36,656 nucleotides of DNA from a virus (IMGVR_UViG_3300044733_002632:1-36656), one strand, 5' to 3'; shown: positions 25,128 to 32,303, counted from the stretch's first letter. Notes: generated by a model from the sequence alone, not told the origin. Translations and numbers: made by a program.

Positions 25128-25638
25128 AAATTGTAAAGAGAAATTCGATCCGATCCGATTTAATCAAAAATATTGTCTAAATGACGAATGTATTAAAGAA
25201 TGGATCAAAATAACAAAGGAGCAAGCCTGGAAAAAAAAGAAAAAAGAAATTCAGAATAAATTAATATCACTCCAGGAATTAATTAAAATGGCTCAAATTA
25301 TATTTAATAAATGGATCAGGATTCGAGATAAAGGTCTGAAATGTATTTCTTGTAAAAAGATTCCATTAAAGGAAAATGCGGGTCATTATTTTAATGCGCA
25401 TTTGCATTATAATTTGAGATTTAACGAGGATAATGTCCATTTGCAATGTGAATATTGTAATACTTATTTATCAGGGAATTTAATTAATTATCGGGAAAAT
25501 TTGATCGAAAGAATCGGGATCGAAAGATTTAATATTTTAGAATCAGAAGCGAAGAAAGAAAGGAAATTCACGAAAGAGGATGTTCAAAATATTATCGATC
25601 AATATAAGCGGAAAATAAAAGAGTCCGAAAAAAAATAA
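25114..25638 (+). CDS. ninG: NinG/Rap-like recombination protein
   Basis: The protein has 174 residues with the ATG at 25114, giving the expected MPKCKNC start. An N-terminal zinc site (C4, C7, C21, C26) precedes a basic helix. The C-terminal part has C77/C80, AGHYFNA (H91), LRFNEDNVHLQCEYCN (C112/C115) and SGNLINYRENLIERIG, all hallmarks of NinG. NinG binds branched DNA and acts in phage recombination with annealing proteins. An ERF-type protein and a nuclease are encoded downstream. A TTG 30 bases upstream is rejected as a start. Confidence 0.9.
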   Translation: MPKCKNCKEKFDPIRFNQKYCLNDECIKEWIKITKEQAWKKKKKEIQNKLISLQELIKMAQIIFNKWIRIRDKGLKCISCKKIPLKENAGHYFNAHLHYNLRFNEDNVHLQCEYCNTYLSGNLINYRENLIERIGIERFNILESEAKKERKFTKEDVQNIIDQYKRKIKESEKK

Positions 25639-25657
25639 AAAAAAAATAAAATAATAG

Positions 25658-25688
25658 TTGTTTTATTCGAATTCATATATTAATTTTG
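25658..25688 (+). promoter_or_regulatory. Early promoter with operator, copy D (inverted)
   Basis: TTG (25658-25660) and TAATTTTG (25681-25688) are 20 nt apart. The spacer holds TATTCGAATTCATATA (25664-25679), the reverse complement of the 16-mer found at the other three promoters. The leader resembles those copies and ends at the ATG at 25712. Confidence 0.72.
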
Positions 25689-25711
25689 GTTTATAATTAA
25701 AATTTAATATT

Positions 25712-25945
25712 ATGAAAGCAAATCAAAAATTAAAAGCAATTCATTCGGTATCAATGGAATGTATTAAGAAATTAGTAATTAAAGATAATTACTCGGTTTC
25801 TGAAGCAGAATCAGAAGTTTTGGAAATTTTAAAAGAATGTTCAAAGCAAATTAAATTAGGTAATCACAAATTAGTTATTGGTATTTTAGAAATGACTTTT
25901 TTAGATATTTCTTTGAATAAAGTATCAAAATCAATTATCAATTAA
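25712..25945 (+). CDS. Small early protein, unknown
   Basis: The protein has 77 residues, mixed charged helices (MECIKKLVIKDNYSVSEAES ...). It has no recognised motif. It is the first gene after promoter copy D and starts the recombination block. Codon use here includes more AAT and TTA than in the tail genes, but not clearly foreign. Confidence 0.68.
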   Translation: MKANQKLKAIHSVSMECIKKLVIKDNYSVSEAESEVLEILKECSKQIKLGNHKLVIGILEMTFLDISLNKVSKSIIN

Positions 25946-25960
25946 TTAAAATAAATAGAT

Positions 25961-26257
25961 ATGAGCAGAAGTTATCCAATTTGGAACGAAGTCCGAGCGT
26001 GTATTTATCAAAGCAGTAAATCATTCGGAGCAAAAAATATATCAGAAATCCAGGTCAAAGTCGGATCAGGGAGTTCGAATTCATTTGATTTTGTATCTCA
26101 CGCAACTAAAAAAATTGATTTGGACGATAAATTAATATTCAGATTTTATGTGGACGGGATCAGATTAAAAGAAATCAGTTTCCCAAAGGATAGCAAGGGG
26201 AAAGTTGATTTTAGCAATCCCGAAGTTAAATATTGTATCGATTATGAATCAAAATGA
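25961..26257 (+). CDS. Small conserved Bacteroidota phage protein
   Basis: The protein has 98 residues. The start MSRSYPIWNEVRACIYQSSK and the segment GSGSSNSFDFVSHATKK resemble a small protein common in flavobacterial phages and prophages, of unknown function. It is mostly beta with a final FSNPEVKYCIDY block. It lies between the early gene at 25712 and a tiny gene that overlaps its stop. Confidence 0.75.
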   Translation: MSRSYPIWNEVRACIYQSSKSFGAKNISEIQVKVGSGSSNSFDFVSHATKKIDLDDKLIFRFYVDGIRLKEISFPKDSKGKVDFSNPEVKYCIDYESK

Positions 26258-26430
26258 ATCCCGAAGTGAATAAAGAGATCCAGGATTTAAAAAATCAGAT
26301 CAAAGACTTAAAGAGAATTAACTTCGAAATAAAATTCGATATTAATCAGATTCTCGCTTTATATGATCGGGATTATATTAAATCAGATATTGAAATAATC
26401 GAAAGAATAAAAAAAATCAGGAATTTATAA
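26254..26430 (+). CDS. Tiny coiled-coil protein (58 aa)
   Basis: The start ATG at 26254 overlaps the preceding stop (ATGA), and the frame runs to TAA at 26428-26430. The product begins MNPEVNKEIQDLKNQIKDLK and is helical and charged to the end (IIERIKKIRNL). No function is recognised. Overlapping start and stop codons and its exact fit before promoter copy C support it as a real gene. Confidence 0.65.
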   Translation: MNPEVNKEIQDLKNQIKDLKRINFEIKFDINQILALYDRDYIKSDIEIIERIKKIRNL

Positions 26431-26434
26431 TTAT

Positions 26435-26465
26435 TTGGTTATATGAAATCAAATGATTATCTTTA
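26435..26465 (+). promoter_or_regulatory. Early promoter with operator, copy C
   Basis: TTG (26435-26437) and TATCTTTA (26458-26465) are 20 nt apart, with TATATGAAATCAAATG (26440-26455) between them. The A/T-rich leader ends at the ATG at 26490 and should drive the ERF and exonuclease genes. Confidence 0.72.
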
Positions 26466-26489
26466 TGTATAATTTAAAATTTAATAGTA

Positions 26490-27083
26490 ATGAAAAATTT
26501 ATTTAAGTCGTTGGCTGAATTTCAGCAAGAAGTCCCCGTAATTCACAAAGGGACGAAAGGATATGGTTATTCGTATGCGGATCTCCCTCAAATCTTTTCA
26601 GTTATTAATCCATTAATGAAAAAATTTGGTCTTGGTTTTACTCAAGTATTGAATACTAAAGAGGGGATCACTTATATCGAGACTTCGTTATTTCATATTG
26701 AAAGCGGGGAAATGATTTCGGGCAAATGTGAAATTCCTCGAATCCAATTAGCAAAAATGAATGAATATCAGTCATTCGGATCGGGTATAACCTATTTTCG
26801 TCGTTACTGTTTGGCGAGTTGCTTGGGATTAGTGACTGACGTGGATCAGGACGGAGCGGGAGAGCAAATCAAAAAAGAATCAAATAAAGATCCTGAATCA
26901 GAGCCGAAAATAAAAGAATTTCAAAAAGTCAAATTATCAGTTCCTCAATTTAATAAATTATGCGGAGCAATTATAGCGGGGGAAATTAATCAATTCGGAG
27001 AAGTTTATTCAGTTGAATTGGCGCATAAATTATTTGACTTATCAGCAGAGCAAATCGAATCACTTAAAAATATTCAATTATGA
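26490..27083 (+). CDS. erf: ERF-family single-strand annealing protein
   Basis: The protein has 197 residues. The series GYGYSYADL (24-32), GLGFTQVLNT, IESGEMISGKCEIP, MNEYQSFGSGITYFRRY and LGLVTDVDQDGAG matches the ERF superfamily. ERF proteins anneal complementary single strands in phage recombination. The C-terminal 60 residues are a charged linker and a helical tail. The gene has its own early promoter and overlaps the start of a nuclease gene by 4 bases, giving a two-component recombination pair. Confidence 0.92.
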   Translation: MKNLFKSLAEFQQEVPVIHKGTKGYGYSYADLPQIFSVINPLMKKFGLGFTQVLNTKEGITYIETSLFHIESGEMISGKCEIPRIQLAKMNEYQSFGSGITYFRRYCLASCLGLVTDVDQDGAGEQIKKESNKDPESEPKIKEFQKVKLSVPQFNKLCGAIIAGEINQFGEVYSVELAHKLFDLSAEQIESLKNIQL

Positions 27084-27811
27084 GCAAGCACGTTTGGTTA
27101 GTTCGTCCCTCGTCAATCGGGGGACTAATGACTTCAGGTAGAAAAAAAGAGGAATTATTCGGGCAAACGGCTATGTCAATTATTGAGGAAGCAGTATTAT
27201 TTCATAAATACGGAATTGAGCCACCTGAATTAATTAATCCAAAGATTGAGAAAGGGATCATTAATGAAAAGAAAAATATTGAAATCGCTTCTCGAGTATT
27301 GGGTTGGTTGGATGTTGATCCGAATGCTCCAAAGATTAGATTAATGAATGAATTTATTATCGGAGAACCTGATGTTAATTCGTCGATTTTAGCCGACATA
27401 AAGACGAGTTGGTCTGCTAATACTTTTCCCTGGTTCGAGAATCCGAATAATAAAGATTACTATTTTCAACTTCAATGTTATATGTGGCTTACGGGAAAAA
27501 AAGAAGCGAAATTAGTATATGTTTTGAGTAATCACCCCGATCATATTATATCAGCAGAAATCAAAAGACTGACATATTATTATGCTGATCGACCTTTTTT
27601 ATTCAATGCTAACTCAATCGACGAATTATGGACTTTAGCAGAGCAAAAAGCAGAAGCAATAGTTATGAAAGAAGCGAATGTCGATCATATTCCCGAAGAA
27701 AGACGAGTAAAAGAATTTATTATTCAAAGGGACGAGGAAGCGATAAAATCAATCCAGGATCGAATCATTGAAGCGAGAAAAATATTTGATAAATTAATTG
27801 AAACTATCTAA
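27080..27811 (+). CDS. PD-(D/E)XK exonuclease partner of ERF
   Basis: The protein has 243 residues. It begins VWLVRPSSIGGLMTSGRK. Nuclease motifs follow: E63 (INEKKN), GEPDVN (D98), ADIKTSW (D106-I-K108) and QLQCYM (Q130-Q132). These fit a lambda-exonuclease/YqaJ-like PD-(D/E)XK enzyme, which resects ends for the annealing protein. It overlaps the ERF gene by 4 bases, a common synteny. The C-terminal 60 residues are helical. Confidence 0.85.
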   Translation: MSKHVWLVRPSSIGGLMTSGRKKEELFGQTAMSIIEEAVLFHKYGIEPPELINPKIEKGIINEKKNIEIASRVLGWLDVDPNAPKIRLMNEFIIGEPDVNSSILADIKTSWSANTFPWFENPNNKDYYFQLQCYMWLTGKKEAKLVYVLSNHPDHIISAEIKRLTYYYADRPFLFNANSIDELWTLAEQKAEAIVMKEANVDHIPEERRVKEFIIQRDEEAIKSIQDRIIEARKIFDKLIETI

Positions 27812-27812
27812 A

Positions 27813-28142
27813 ATGGAAAAAATATCATTAAAAACGAAAATAGTTCGTATTGACGGTTGGAGATCTCGATTAGAGCCGATCAATGCTATATGTGGAGCAA
27901 ATGATACGGGGAGTTATTTTGATTCCCCTTGTCCTACTTCGGTTGCTTTGGAGGAATTAAATCGAGTAAAAATAATTCTCCGAAAAAATGGAATTCAATT
28001 CCGATCAATGATTTTGAATACTGCGAATGTTTTTTGCATAGCGAGATATATTGTGATTCACGAATCAAATAAAGAAAGAGCAATCGAATTAATCAGACAT
28101 TTGATCCCTGAAACAAGATTATTATATATTTATAACGATTAA
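27813..28142 (+). CDS. Conserved small protein, unknown
   Basis: The protein has 109 residues with the ATG at 27813, one base after the preceding stop. An upstream TTG is not needed. Notable blocks are CGANDTGSYFDSPCPTSVAL and NTANVFCIARYIVIH, seen in similarly placed proteins of Bacteroidota phages. No function is assigned. It belongs to the recombination block. Confidence 0.72.
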   Translation: MEKISLKTKIVRIDGWRSRLEPINAICGANDTGSYFDSPCPTSVALEELNRVKIILRKNGIQFRSMILNTANVFCIARYIVIHESNKERAIELIRHLIPETRLLYIYND

Positions 28143-28144
28143 AA

Positions 28145-28423
28145 ATGACGGAAACTAAAATTATTATTCAAAGAGGATTAATCATATTTACGAGTGCTTT
28201 TATTATCGAAATATGTTCGACTTTTTATATCAAATATGTCAGCGATCAAAATGCTATCGGAATGTTTATTTTTGCCGCTATCGGACCTTTTTTGGGATTA
28301 CCTTTTATTAATTATATGATTGAAAGCAAAGATTTTAAAGAGCGGTTTATAATGGCGATTTATTTATCAATGGGATATTTATCAGGATCAATATTCGTTT
28401 ATTATATAATTAATCAGATATGA
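28145..28423 (+). CDS. Small multi-pass membrane protein
   Basis: The protein has 92 residues with three hydrophobic segments near 10-26, 39-58 and 70-90. Short loops carry a few charges (YIKYVSDQN, ESKDFKERF). It may act at the host membrane, for instance in superinfection exclusion. That is speculation from topology. Its stop overlaps the next tiny gene's start. Confidence 0.7.
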   Translation: MTETKIIIQRGLIIFTSAFIIEICSTFYIKYVSDQNAIGMFIFAAIGPFLGLPFINYMIESKDFKERFIMAIYLSMGYLSGSIFVYYIINQI

Positions 28424-28512
28424 AAAAAATTAATCGGTTTTTCCGATTTATTCAGAAATTGGAAAGAGAAAAAATAAAAGCAATGATTCATACTGGATCA
28501 AATTTTAAATAA
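28420..28512 (+). CDS. Tiny basic peptide (30 aa)
   Basis: ATG at 28420 overlaps the preceding stop, and TAA is at 28510-28512. The product is MKKINRFFRFIQKLEREKIK followed by AMIHTGSNFK, basic and amphipathic. Similar short peptides with an end like IHTGSNF occur in flavobacterial phages to my recollection. Function is unknown. Confidence 0.6.
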   Translation: MKKINRFFRFIQKLEREKIKAMIHTGSNFK

Positions 28513-28518
28513 TAACAA

Positions 28519-28614
28519 ATGAATGAAAATCAAAGATTTAAAATAAACTTAATCGTAGCGATTATCAGTTTAATATTTTCAATAATTGTATTAATAATAA
28601 ATTTAAATCAATAA
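28519..28614 (+). CDS. Tiny single-pass membrane peptide (31 aa)
   Basis: The frame runs from ATG at 28519 to TAA at 28612-28614. After a polar start (MNENQRFK) a hydrophobic helix of about 20 residues follows (INLIVAIISLIFSIIVLII). It fits tightly between neighbours. A membrane location is clear from composition; the role is unknown. Confidence 0.55.
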   Translation: MNENQRFKINLIVAIISLIFSIIVLIINLNQ

Positions 28615-28615
28615 A

Positions 28616-28693
28616 ATGAAAACAAAAAATAAAGCAATAATCAGAATGGTATTAGCATTGGACGCATTGGCATATACTATCAAATTTTCGTAA
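28616..28693 (+). CDS. Possible tiny peptide (25 aa)
   Basis: The frame runs from ATG at 28616 to TAA at 28691-28693 (MKTKNKAIIRMVLALDALAY then TIKFS). It is short and could be chance, but the spacing to flanking genes and the A-rich leader are like those of its neighbours. Confidence 0.4.
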   Translation: MKTKNKAIIRMVLALDALAYTIKFS

Positions 28694-28711
28694 TATCTAA
28701 AATTAAATAAA

Positions 28712-28975
28712 ATGGAAAAAAGAGAAAAAAAGAATAATTCAGGGGGATTATTCCTGAATAAAGATCGGAGATCAGAAACTCACGCACATATGAAAGGATC
28801 GGTATTAATCGACGGGGTTGAATATTGGATCAATGCCTGGAAAAAAGTGAACGATCAAAATGAGGTATTTTTTAGTTTGAGTTTTAATCCAAAGAATCCC
28901 GCTCCTTTAAATAATAATCCTGGATCAAATGATTCAAATATCGGGGATTTCCTCAATTTTTTAAATGAACAATAA
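28712..28975 (+). CDS. Conserved small phage protein, DUF736-like
   Basis: The protein has 87 residues. The pattern SGGLFLNKDRRSETHAHMKG, then DGVEYWINAWKK and FFSLSFNPKNP, resembles small proteins common near phage replication and recombination genes. Their function is not established; a nucleic-acid role is often supposed. The C-terminus is Asn/Pro-rich and acidic, ending FLNFLNEQ. Confidence 0.75.
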   Translation: MEKREKKNNSGGLFLNKDRRSETHAHMKGSVLIDGVEYWINAWKKVNDQNEVFFSLSFNPKNPAPLNNNPGSNDSNIGDFLNFLNEQ

Positions 28976-28976
28976 A

Positions 28977-29198
28977 ATGCGAAATAAAAAATTAGTAGAT
29001 ATCTCGACTCTGACTGATATTAATAATCAAACGAGAAATAAAGTAATCGAATATTTGCATTCGAATCCAAATGAAACATTAACTTCATTCTCAAAAAAAT
29101 GTGAAGTAGGTCAGCCAAATTTATATGTTTTCATTAATGGAAAAACTTTAGCAGTTCACAATATTGAGAAAATTTGGAAATTCTTTGAATCCCTTTAA
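28977..29198 (+). CDS. Small helix-turn-helix-like protein
   Basis: The protein has 73 residues from the ATG at 28977; an ATG 12 bases upstream would overlap the preceding gene. The central part (SFSKKCEVGQPNLYVFINGKTL) fits a Cro/XRE-like helix-turn-helix, and the end IEKIWKFFESL is helical. It is a candidate regulator for the conserved operators nearby. It is followed by a terminator. Confidence 0.65.
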   Translation: MRNKKLVDISTLTDINNQTRNKVIEYLHSNPNETLTSFSKKCEVGQPNLYVFINGKTLAVHNIEKIWKFFESL

Positions 29199-29204
29199 TA
29201 AATG

Positions 29205-29233
29205 ATCCGCTCTGAAATGGGCGGATTTTTTTT
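29205..29233 (+). terminator. Rho-independent terminator
   Basis: ATCCGC (29205-29210) pairs with GCGGAT (29221-29226) across a 10-nt loop and is followed by eight Ts. It closes the recombination block before promoter copy B. Confidence 0.82.
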
Positions 29234-29252
29234 GATATTTTTTATAAAATAG

Positions 29253-29283
29253 TTGTTTATATGATATCAAATAAATATCTTTA
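29253..29283 (+). promoter_or_regulatory. Early/middle promoter with operator, copy B
   Basis: TTG (29253-29255) and TATCTTTA (29276-29283) are 20 nt apart. The spacer contains TATATGATATCAAATA (29258-29273), set in a 20-bp near-palindrome (29256-29275) with one mismatched pair. The leader ends at ATG 29307 and matches copy A closely. Confidence 0.75.
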
Positions 29284-29306
29284 TGTCATAATTAAAATTT
29301 AAAGCA

Positions 29307-29495
29307 ATGAAATTAAAGAAAGAGGAAATCGAATCAATGATCGAGGGATTAGTTAATCGAAGAAAATTAATGAGTGAATTTATTGAGGTTTCTCAAAAAT
29401 TAGAATGTTATCGATTAGCAGAGAAATATCGTCAGAGATATTTAATTATTCAGGCGGGAATAATTAGATTAAGAAATTATAAAATAAATCATTAA
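29307..29495 (+). CDS. Small helical protein, unknown
   Basis: The protein has 62 residues, highly charged helix throughout (KEEIESMIEGLVNRRKLMSE; AEKYRQRYLIIQAG). No domain is recognised. It is the first gene after promoter copy B and is followed closely by a winged-helix-like regulator. An accessory role to that regulator is possible. Confidence 0.68.
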   Translation: MKLKKEEIESMIEGLVNRRKLMSEFIEVSQKLECYRLAEKYRQRYLIIQAGIIRLRNYKINH

Positions 29496-29506
29496 ATCAA
29501 AGAAAA

Positions 29507-29965
29507 ATGCGAAAAAAAATGACTTCTCAAGCGAAAAGAGAAACGTATTTAAAAAATTTGGAATCAGGATTAATTCAGAGCAAGACAATGAAAGTATTAT
29601 ATTTTATTAAAACTTACGAATTATCCTCAATTTGTAATACTTATGATATGCGAAATTCTTTAAATATGCCTCACCAAACATTGACGGCAATTATATCGAA
29701 TCTGCTTGATTTGGGATCGATCAAAATTTCAGAGGAAATAAAAAAGGGAAATAATACTTATTCAATATATCGATTCGTTCCCGATATCCAGGATCAGATC
29801 AGGATATCAAATGAAAGGAAAAAAGAAAAATATAATTATTGGTTAAAGCAAGGGATTAACGAATATTCAGAATTAATGTCAGGAGCGATATTTAATCTGA
29901 TTAATTCACAAATAAATTATAATCAAATGAAAGATAAAGAAATCCCGACATTATTTGATTTGTAA
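29507..29965 (+). CDS. Winged-helix-like DNA-binding protein
   Basis: The protein has 152 residues. The segment SKTMKVLYFIKTYELSSICN, then RNSLNMPHQTLTAIISNLLD and GSIKISEEIKKGNNTYSIYR, reads as a winged helix with recognition helix and wing. Similar MarR-like proteins occur in Bacteroidota phages. It lies at the head of the unit leading into the modification operon and is a candidate regulator of the four conserved operators. The C-terminal 50 residues are helical and may dimerise. Confidence 0.72.
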   Translation: MRKKMTSQAKRETYLKNLESGLIQSKTMKVLYFIKTYELSSICNTYDMRNSLNMPHQTLTAIISNLLDLGSIKISEEIKKGNNTYSIYRFVPDIQDQIRISNERKKEKYNYWLKQGINEYSELMSGAIFNLINSQINYNQMKDKEIPTLFDL

Positions 29966-29983
29966 TAAAAAAATATATCTTTG
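29954..29983 (+). promoter_or_regulatory. Promoter for the modification operon
   Basis: TTTG (29954-29957) and TATCTTTG (29976-29983) are separated by 18 nt. The ATG of the next gene at 29991 follows only 7 nt after the -7 box, so the transcript is probably leaderless. The spacer lacks the 16-mer found in the four operator promoters. It could drive the ParB-like, dpdA, queC, queD, queE and folE genes. Confidence 0.65.
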
Positions 29984-29990
29984 TTTTAAA

Positions 29991-30206
29991 ATGAGACATT
30001 TCAATTACAAATTTATTTTAGGTTTTATTGTAATTCCTTTTTTATTTTTGATCTTTATCCTGGATCGATTATTTACTTTTCCATTAATTTGGATCACGTT
30101 AAAGAATCTGAATCAATGGTTCGGAAAGGAACAAGAATTATCCTCGAGCCTTATTCGAGTTATAATTTTGGGATTAATTTATTCGTTAATTTATTGGATT
30201 ATATGA
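29991..30206 (+). CDS. Small two-pass membrane protein
   Basis: The protein has 71 residues with two hydrophobic segments near 8-30 and 52-71, joined by LKNLNQWFGKEQELSSS. The start at 29991 sits directly after a strong promoter -7 box, so translation probably begins at or near the first base of the mRNA. Its stop overlaps the ParB-like gene start (ATGA). No function is recognised. Confidence 0.68.
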   Translation: MRHFNYKFILGFIVIPFLFLIFILDRLFTFPLIWITLKNLNQWFGKEQELSSSLIRVIILGLIYSLIYWII

Positions 30207-30766
30207 GCATAATTATTACGGACATTAAGAATATTAAACCGAATCCAAAGAATCCCCGATTAATCAGGGACGAAAAATTTAATAAATTGGTTAAAAGTAT
30301 TGAGGATTTTCCCGATATGCTGAATAAAAGACCTTTGATTTGCTTTACTGATAAAGACGGGAAATATGTTATTTTAGGTGGAAATATGCGATTCAAAGCA
30401 CTTCAATCGTTAAATATAAAAGAGATCCCGATTATATTAGCGGACGAATGGACGGAGGAGCAAAAAGCAGAATTTTTAATTAAAGATAATGTCAATTTTG
30501 GCGAGTGGGAATGGGATTCATTAGCGAATGAATGGGATTCATTACAATTATCAGAGTGGGGACTTGAGGTTCCAAATTTTGAGGATGTCGATTTGAATAA
30601 TTTTTTTGAAAATGAAGTCCAGGACAGCGATATTGAGGATCAAAAATTCACAATTACTCTTGAATATAGCGAGGACGATTATAATCAAATTATCGATATT
30701 TTGGATAAACGGAAAGGATCAAAAGAAAAAATAATATTCGATTTATTGATATCAGACTCCGAATAA
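30203..30766 (+). CDS. ParB-like protein linked to DNA modification genes
   Basis: The protein has 187 residues with the ATG at 30203. The N-terminal 100 residues form a ParB/Srx-like domain: DIKNIKPNPKNPRLI (5-19), DEKFNKLVKSIEDFP, and VILGGNMRFKALQSL, where GGNMR replaces the usual GERR box. The pattern EFLIKDNVNFGEWEWDSL is typical of phage ParB-like proteins, often next to or fused with DNA methylases. The C-terminus is very acidic. It is followed after one base by the DpdA gene, so it probably acts in the same modification pathway, perhaps binding DNA or hydrolysing a nucleotide. That role is inferred from synteny. Confidence 0.82.
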   Translation: MSIIITDIKNIKPNPKNPRLIRDEKFNKLVKSIEDFPDMLNKRPLICFTDKDGKYVILGGNMRFKALQSLNIKEIPIILADEWTEEQKAEFLIKDNVNFGEWEWDSLANEWDSLQLSEWGLEVPNFEDVDLNNFFENEVQDSDIEDQKFTITLEYSEDDYNQIIDILDKRKGSKEKIIFDLLISDSE

Positions 30767-30767
30767 T

Positions 30768-31640
30768 ATGAAAATTTATTTAGCGGGGGGAGTAACTGGA
30801 AATTTAAACGCCTTTTGGAAAAATATGTGTAAAATTCATTTATCGGGGACTTATTCTCGACCTTTTGTATTTGAGGAATCAATGCAATTATTTTTGAATC
30901 AATCTCAATCAATAATAAAAGCCGATCAAAGTCCAATTTTTACCGAAAAACCCTACATTTTGGAATCATATTTTTATTTAAAAGACCAAAAGGATTGGAT
31001 ATTAAAATTACGTCCATATTTTAAGGGATTTTTGCTCGATTCAGGAGCATTCAGTTTTTTTGGAGGTGGAAAGGGAGATTCGGTGGATTGGAAGCAATAT
31101 GCTATCGATTATTCAAATTTTATTAATAAATATCAGGTCGATAATTTCATTGAACTTGACATCGAAAGAATATCGAATATTCAATTAGTAGAATATTTGA
31201 GAAAATTGATTCAGGATAAAACGGGAAAAAATCCGATTTCAGTTTGGCGACCAATGCGAGGTATCGATTATTGGTATAAAATGATTCAGGAATCAGATTA
31301 CGTTGCTATATCGGCTTCGGGGATGTATGATTCAGGTTGGACAAGAGGTGGAGATTCTTACAAGATTTTGAGAAAAATGATCCAGGAAGCCAAAAAGGAA
31401 AATTGTAAAGTTCACGGGTTAGGATATACCGATCTCAAACATTTAGATAAAGTCAATTTTCATTCGGTCGATTCTACTGCCTGGCTTTATGGAAATCGAG
31501 GGGGATATATTTATCAATTTGACGGAAAAACCTTGAATAAAATTAAACCAAAGGGAATGAGATTAATCGGTCGAAAAGCCGCAGTTCATAATTTTTCAGA
31601 ATGGGTTAAATTTAGCAAGCACGCAGAAAATAATTTTTAA
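30768..31640 (+). CDS. dpdA: DpdA-like DNA 7-deazaguanine transglycosylase
   Basis: The protein has 290 residues and is a TGT-fold relative. Core motifs are FLLDSGAFSFF with D91 (the base-contacting Asp in TGT), FIELDIE (D131), CKVHGLGYT (H216) and HSVDSTAW with D235, the position of the TGT nucleophile. The N-terminal 60 residues (MKIYLAGGVTGN ...) occur in phage DpdA-like proteins and are absent from tRNA enzymes. The CxCxxC...H zinc site of bacterial TGT is not present. Known DpdA enzymes exchange guanine in DNA for preQ0. The queC-queD-queE-folE genes directly downstream supply that base. Which DpdA subfamily it belongs to cannot be settled by eye. Confidence 0.88.
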   Translation: MKIYLAGGVTGNLNAFWKNMCKIHLSGTYSRPFVFEESMQLFLNQSQSIIKADQSPIFTEKPYILESYFYLKDQKDWILKLRPYFKGFLLDSGAFSFFGGGKGDSVDWKQYAIDYSNFINKYQVDNFIELDIERISNIQLVEYLRKLIQDKTGKNPISVWRPMRGIDYWYKMIQESDYVAISASGMYDSGWTRGGDSYKILRKMIQEAKKENCKVHGLGYTDLKHLDKVNFHSVDSTAWLYGNRGGYIYQFDGKTLNKIKPKGMRLIGRKAAVHNFSEWVKFSKHAENNF

Positions 31641-32303
31641 ATGAAAGCAGTTTTATTATTAAGTGGAGGTCAGGATTCAACGACTTGTTTATATTGGGCG
31701 AAAGAAAGATTTTCAGAAATTTATGCAATCGGATTCGATTACGGACAAATGCATTCAAACGAATTGGATCAGGCTAAAAAAATCGCTAAAAATGCAAATG
31801 TTGATTATAAAATTTTCAATGTAAAAGGATTATTAGCCAAATCGAGTTTAACTGAAAAATCAGATCACAATCAATTAAGTCATATAAATAAAGATTTACC
31901 CGCTTCTTTTACTTCGGGACGAAATATATTATTTTTATCAATAGCGGGGAGTTATGCGAGTGATTTGGGGATTAATGATATAATAACGGGAGTATGTCAA
32001 ACGGATTATTCAGGCTATCCCGATTGTAGAAAGACGAGTATCGACGCAATGCAAAATGTTTTATCCTTAGCCTATGGAAACGGAGATTTCAGAATTCATA
32101 CTCCTTTGATGTATTTGAGCAAAGCGGAAACCTGGAAATTAGCCAAAGAATTAAATTGTTTGGATATAATTATAAATGATACTTTGACCGATTATAACGG
32201 AGATATGACTCAAAATGAGTGGGGAAAGGGATCAATAAATAATCCAGCAACGGAATTAAGAGTTAAAGGATATTACGAAGCAAAAAATAATAATTGGATA
32301 TGA
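31641..32303 (+). CDS. queC: 7-cyano-7-deazaguanine synthase QueC, zinc-site variant
   Basis: The protein has 220 residues. The PP-loop SGGQDSTT (8-15), FDYGQMH (32-38), FTSGRNILF (90-98) and GVCQTDYSGYPDCR (117-130) identify QueC, which turns 7-carboxy-7-deazaguanine into preQ0 with ATP and ammonia. In ordinary QueC the C-terminus binds zinc through four cysteines after a TLTCYNG-like motif. Here the matching stretch reads TLTDYNGDMTQNEWGKGS and continues to LRVKGYYEA with no cysteine at all. The surrounding pattern is intact, so this is a substitution, not a frameshift. The gene starts directly at the dpdA stop and its own stop overlaps queD. Confidence 0.92.
   Translation: MKAVLLLSGGQDSTTCLYWAKERFSEIYAIGFDYGQMHSNELDQAKKIAKNANVDYKIFNVKGLLAKSSLTEKSDHNQLSHINKDLPASFTSGRNILFLSIAGSYASDLGINDIITGVCQTDYSGYPDCRKTSIDAMQNVLSLAYGNGDFRIHTPLMYLSKAETWKLAKELNCLDIIINDTLTDYNGDMTQNEWGKGSINNPATELRVKGYYEAKNNNWI

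Noticed and set aside
30203-30766. Plasmid-like partition system
   Set aside because: No ParA ATPase and no centromere-like repeats accompany the ParB-like gene, and it is embedded in the modification operon.
32294-32299. Upstream TTG starts for queD (also at 4050, 25084 and 27798)
   Set aside because: In each case an in-frame ATG downstream fits the ATGA overlap, the neighbouring stop or the family N-terminus better.
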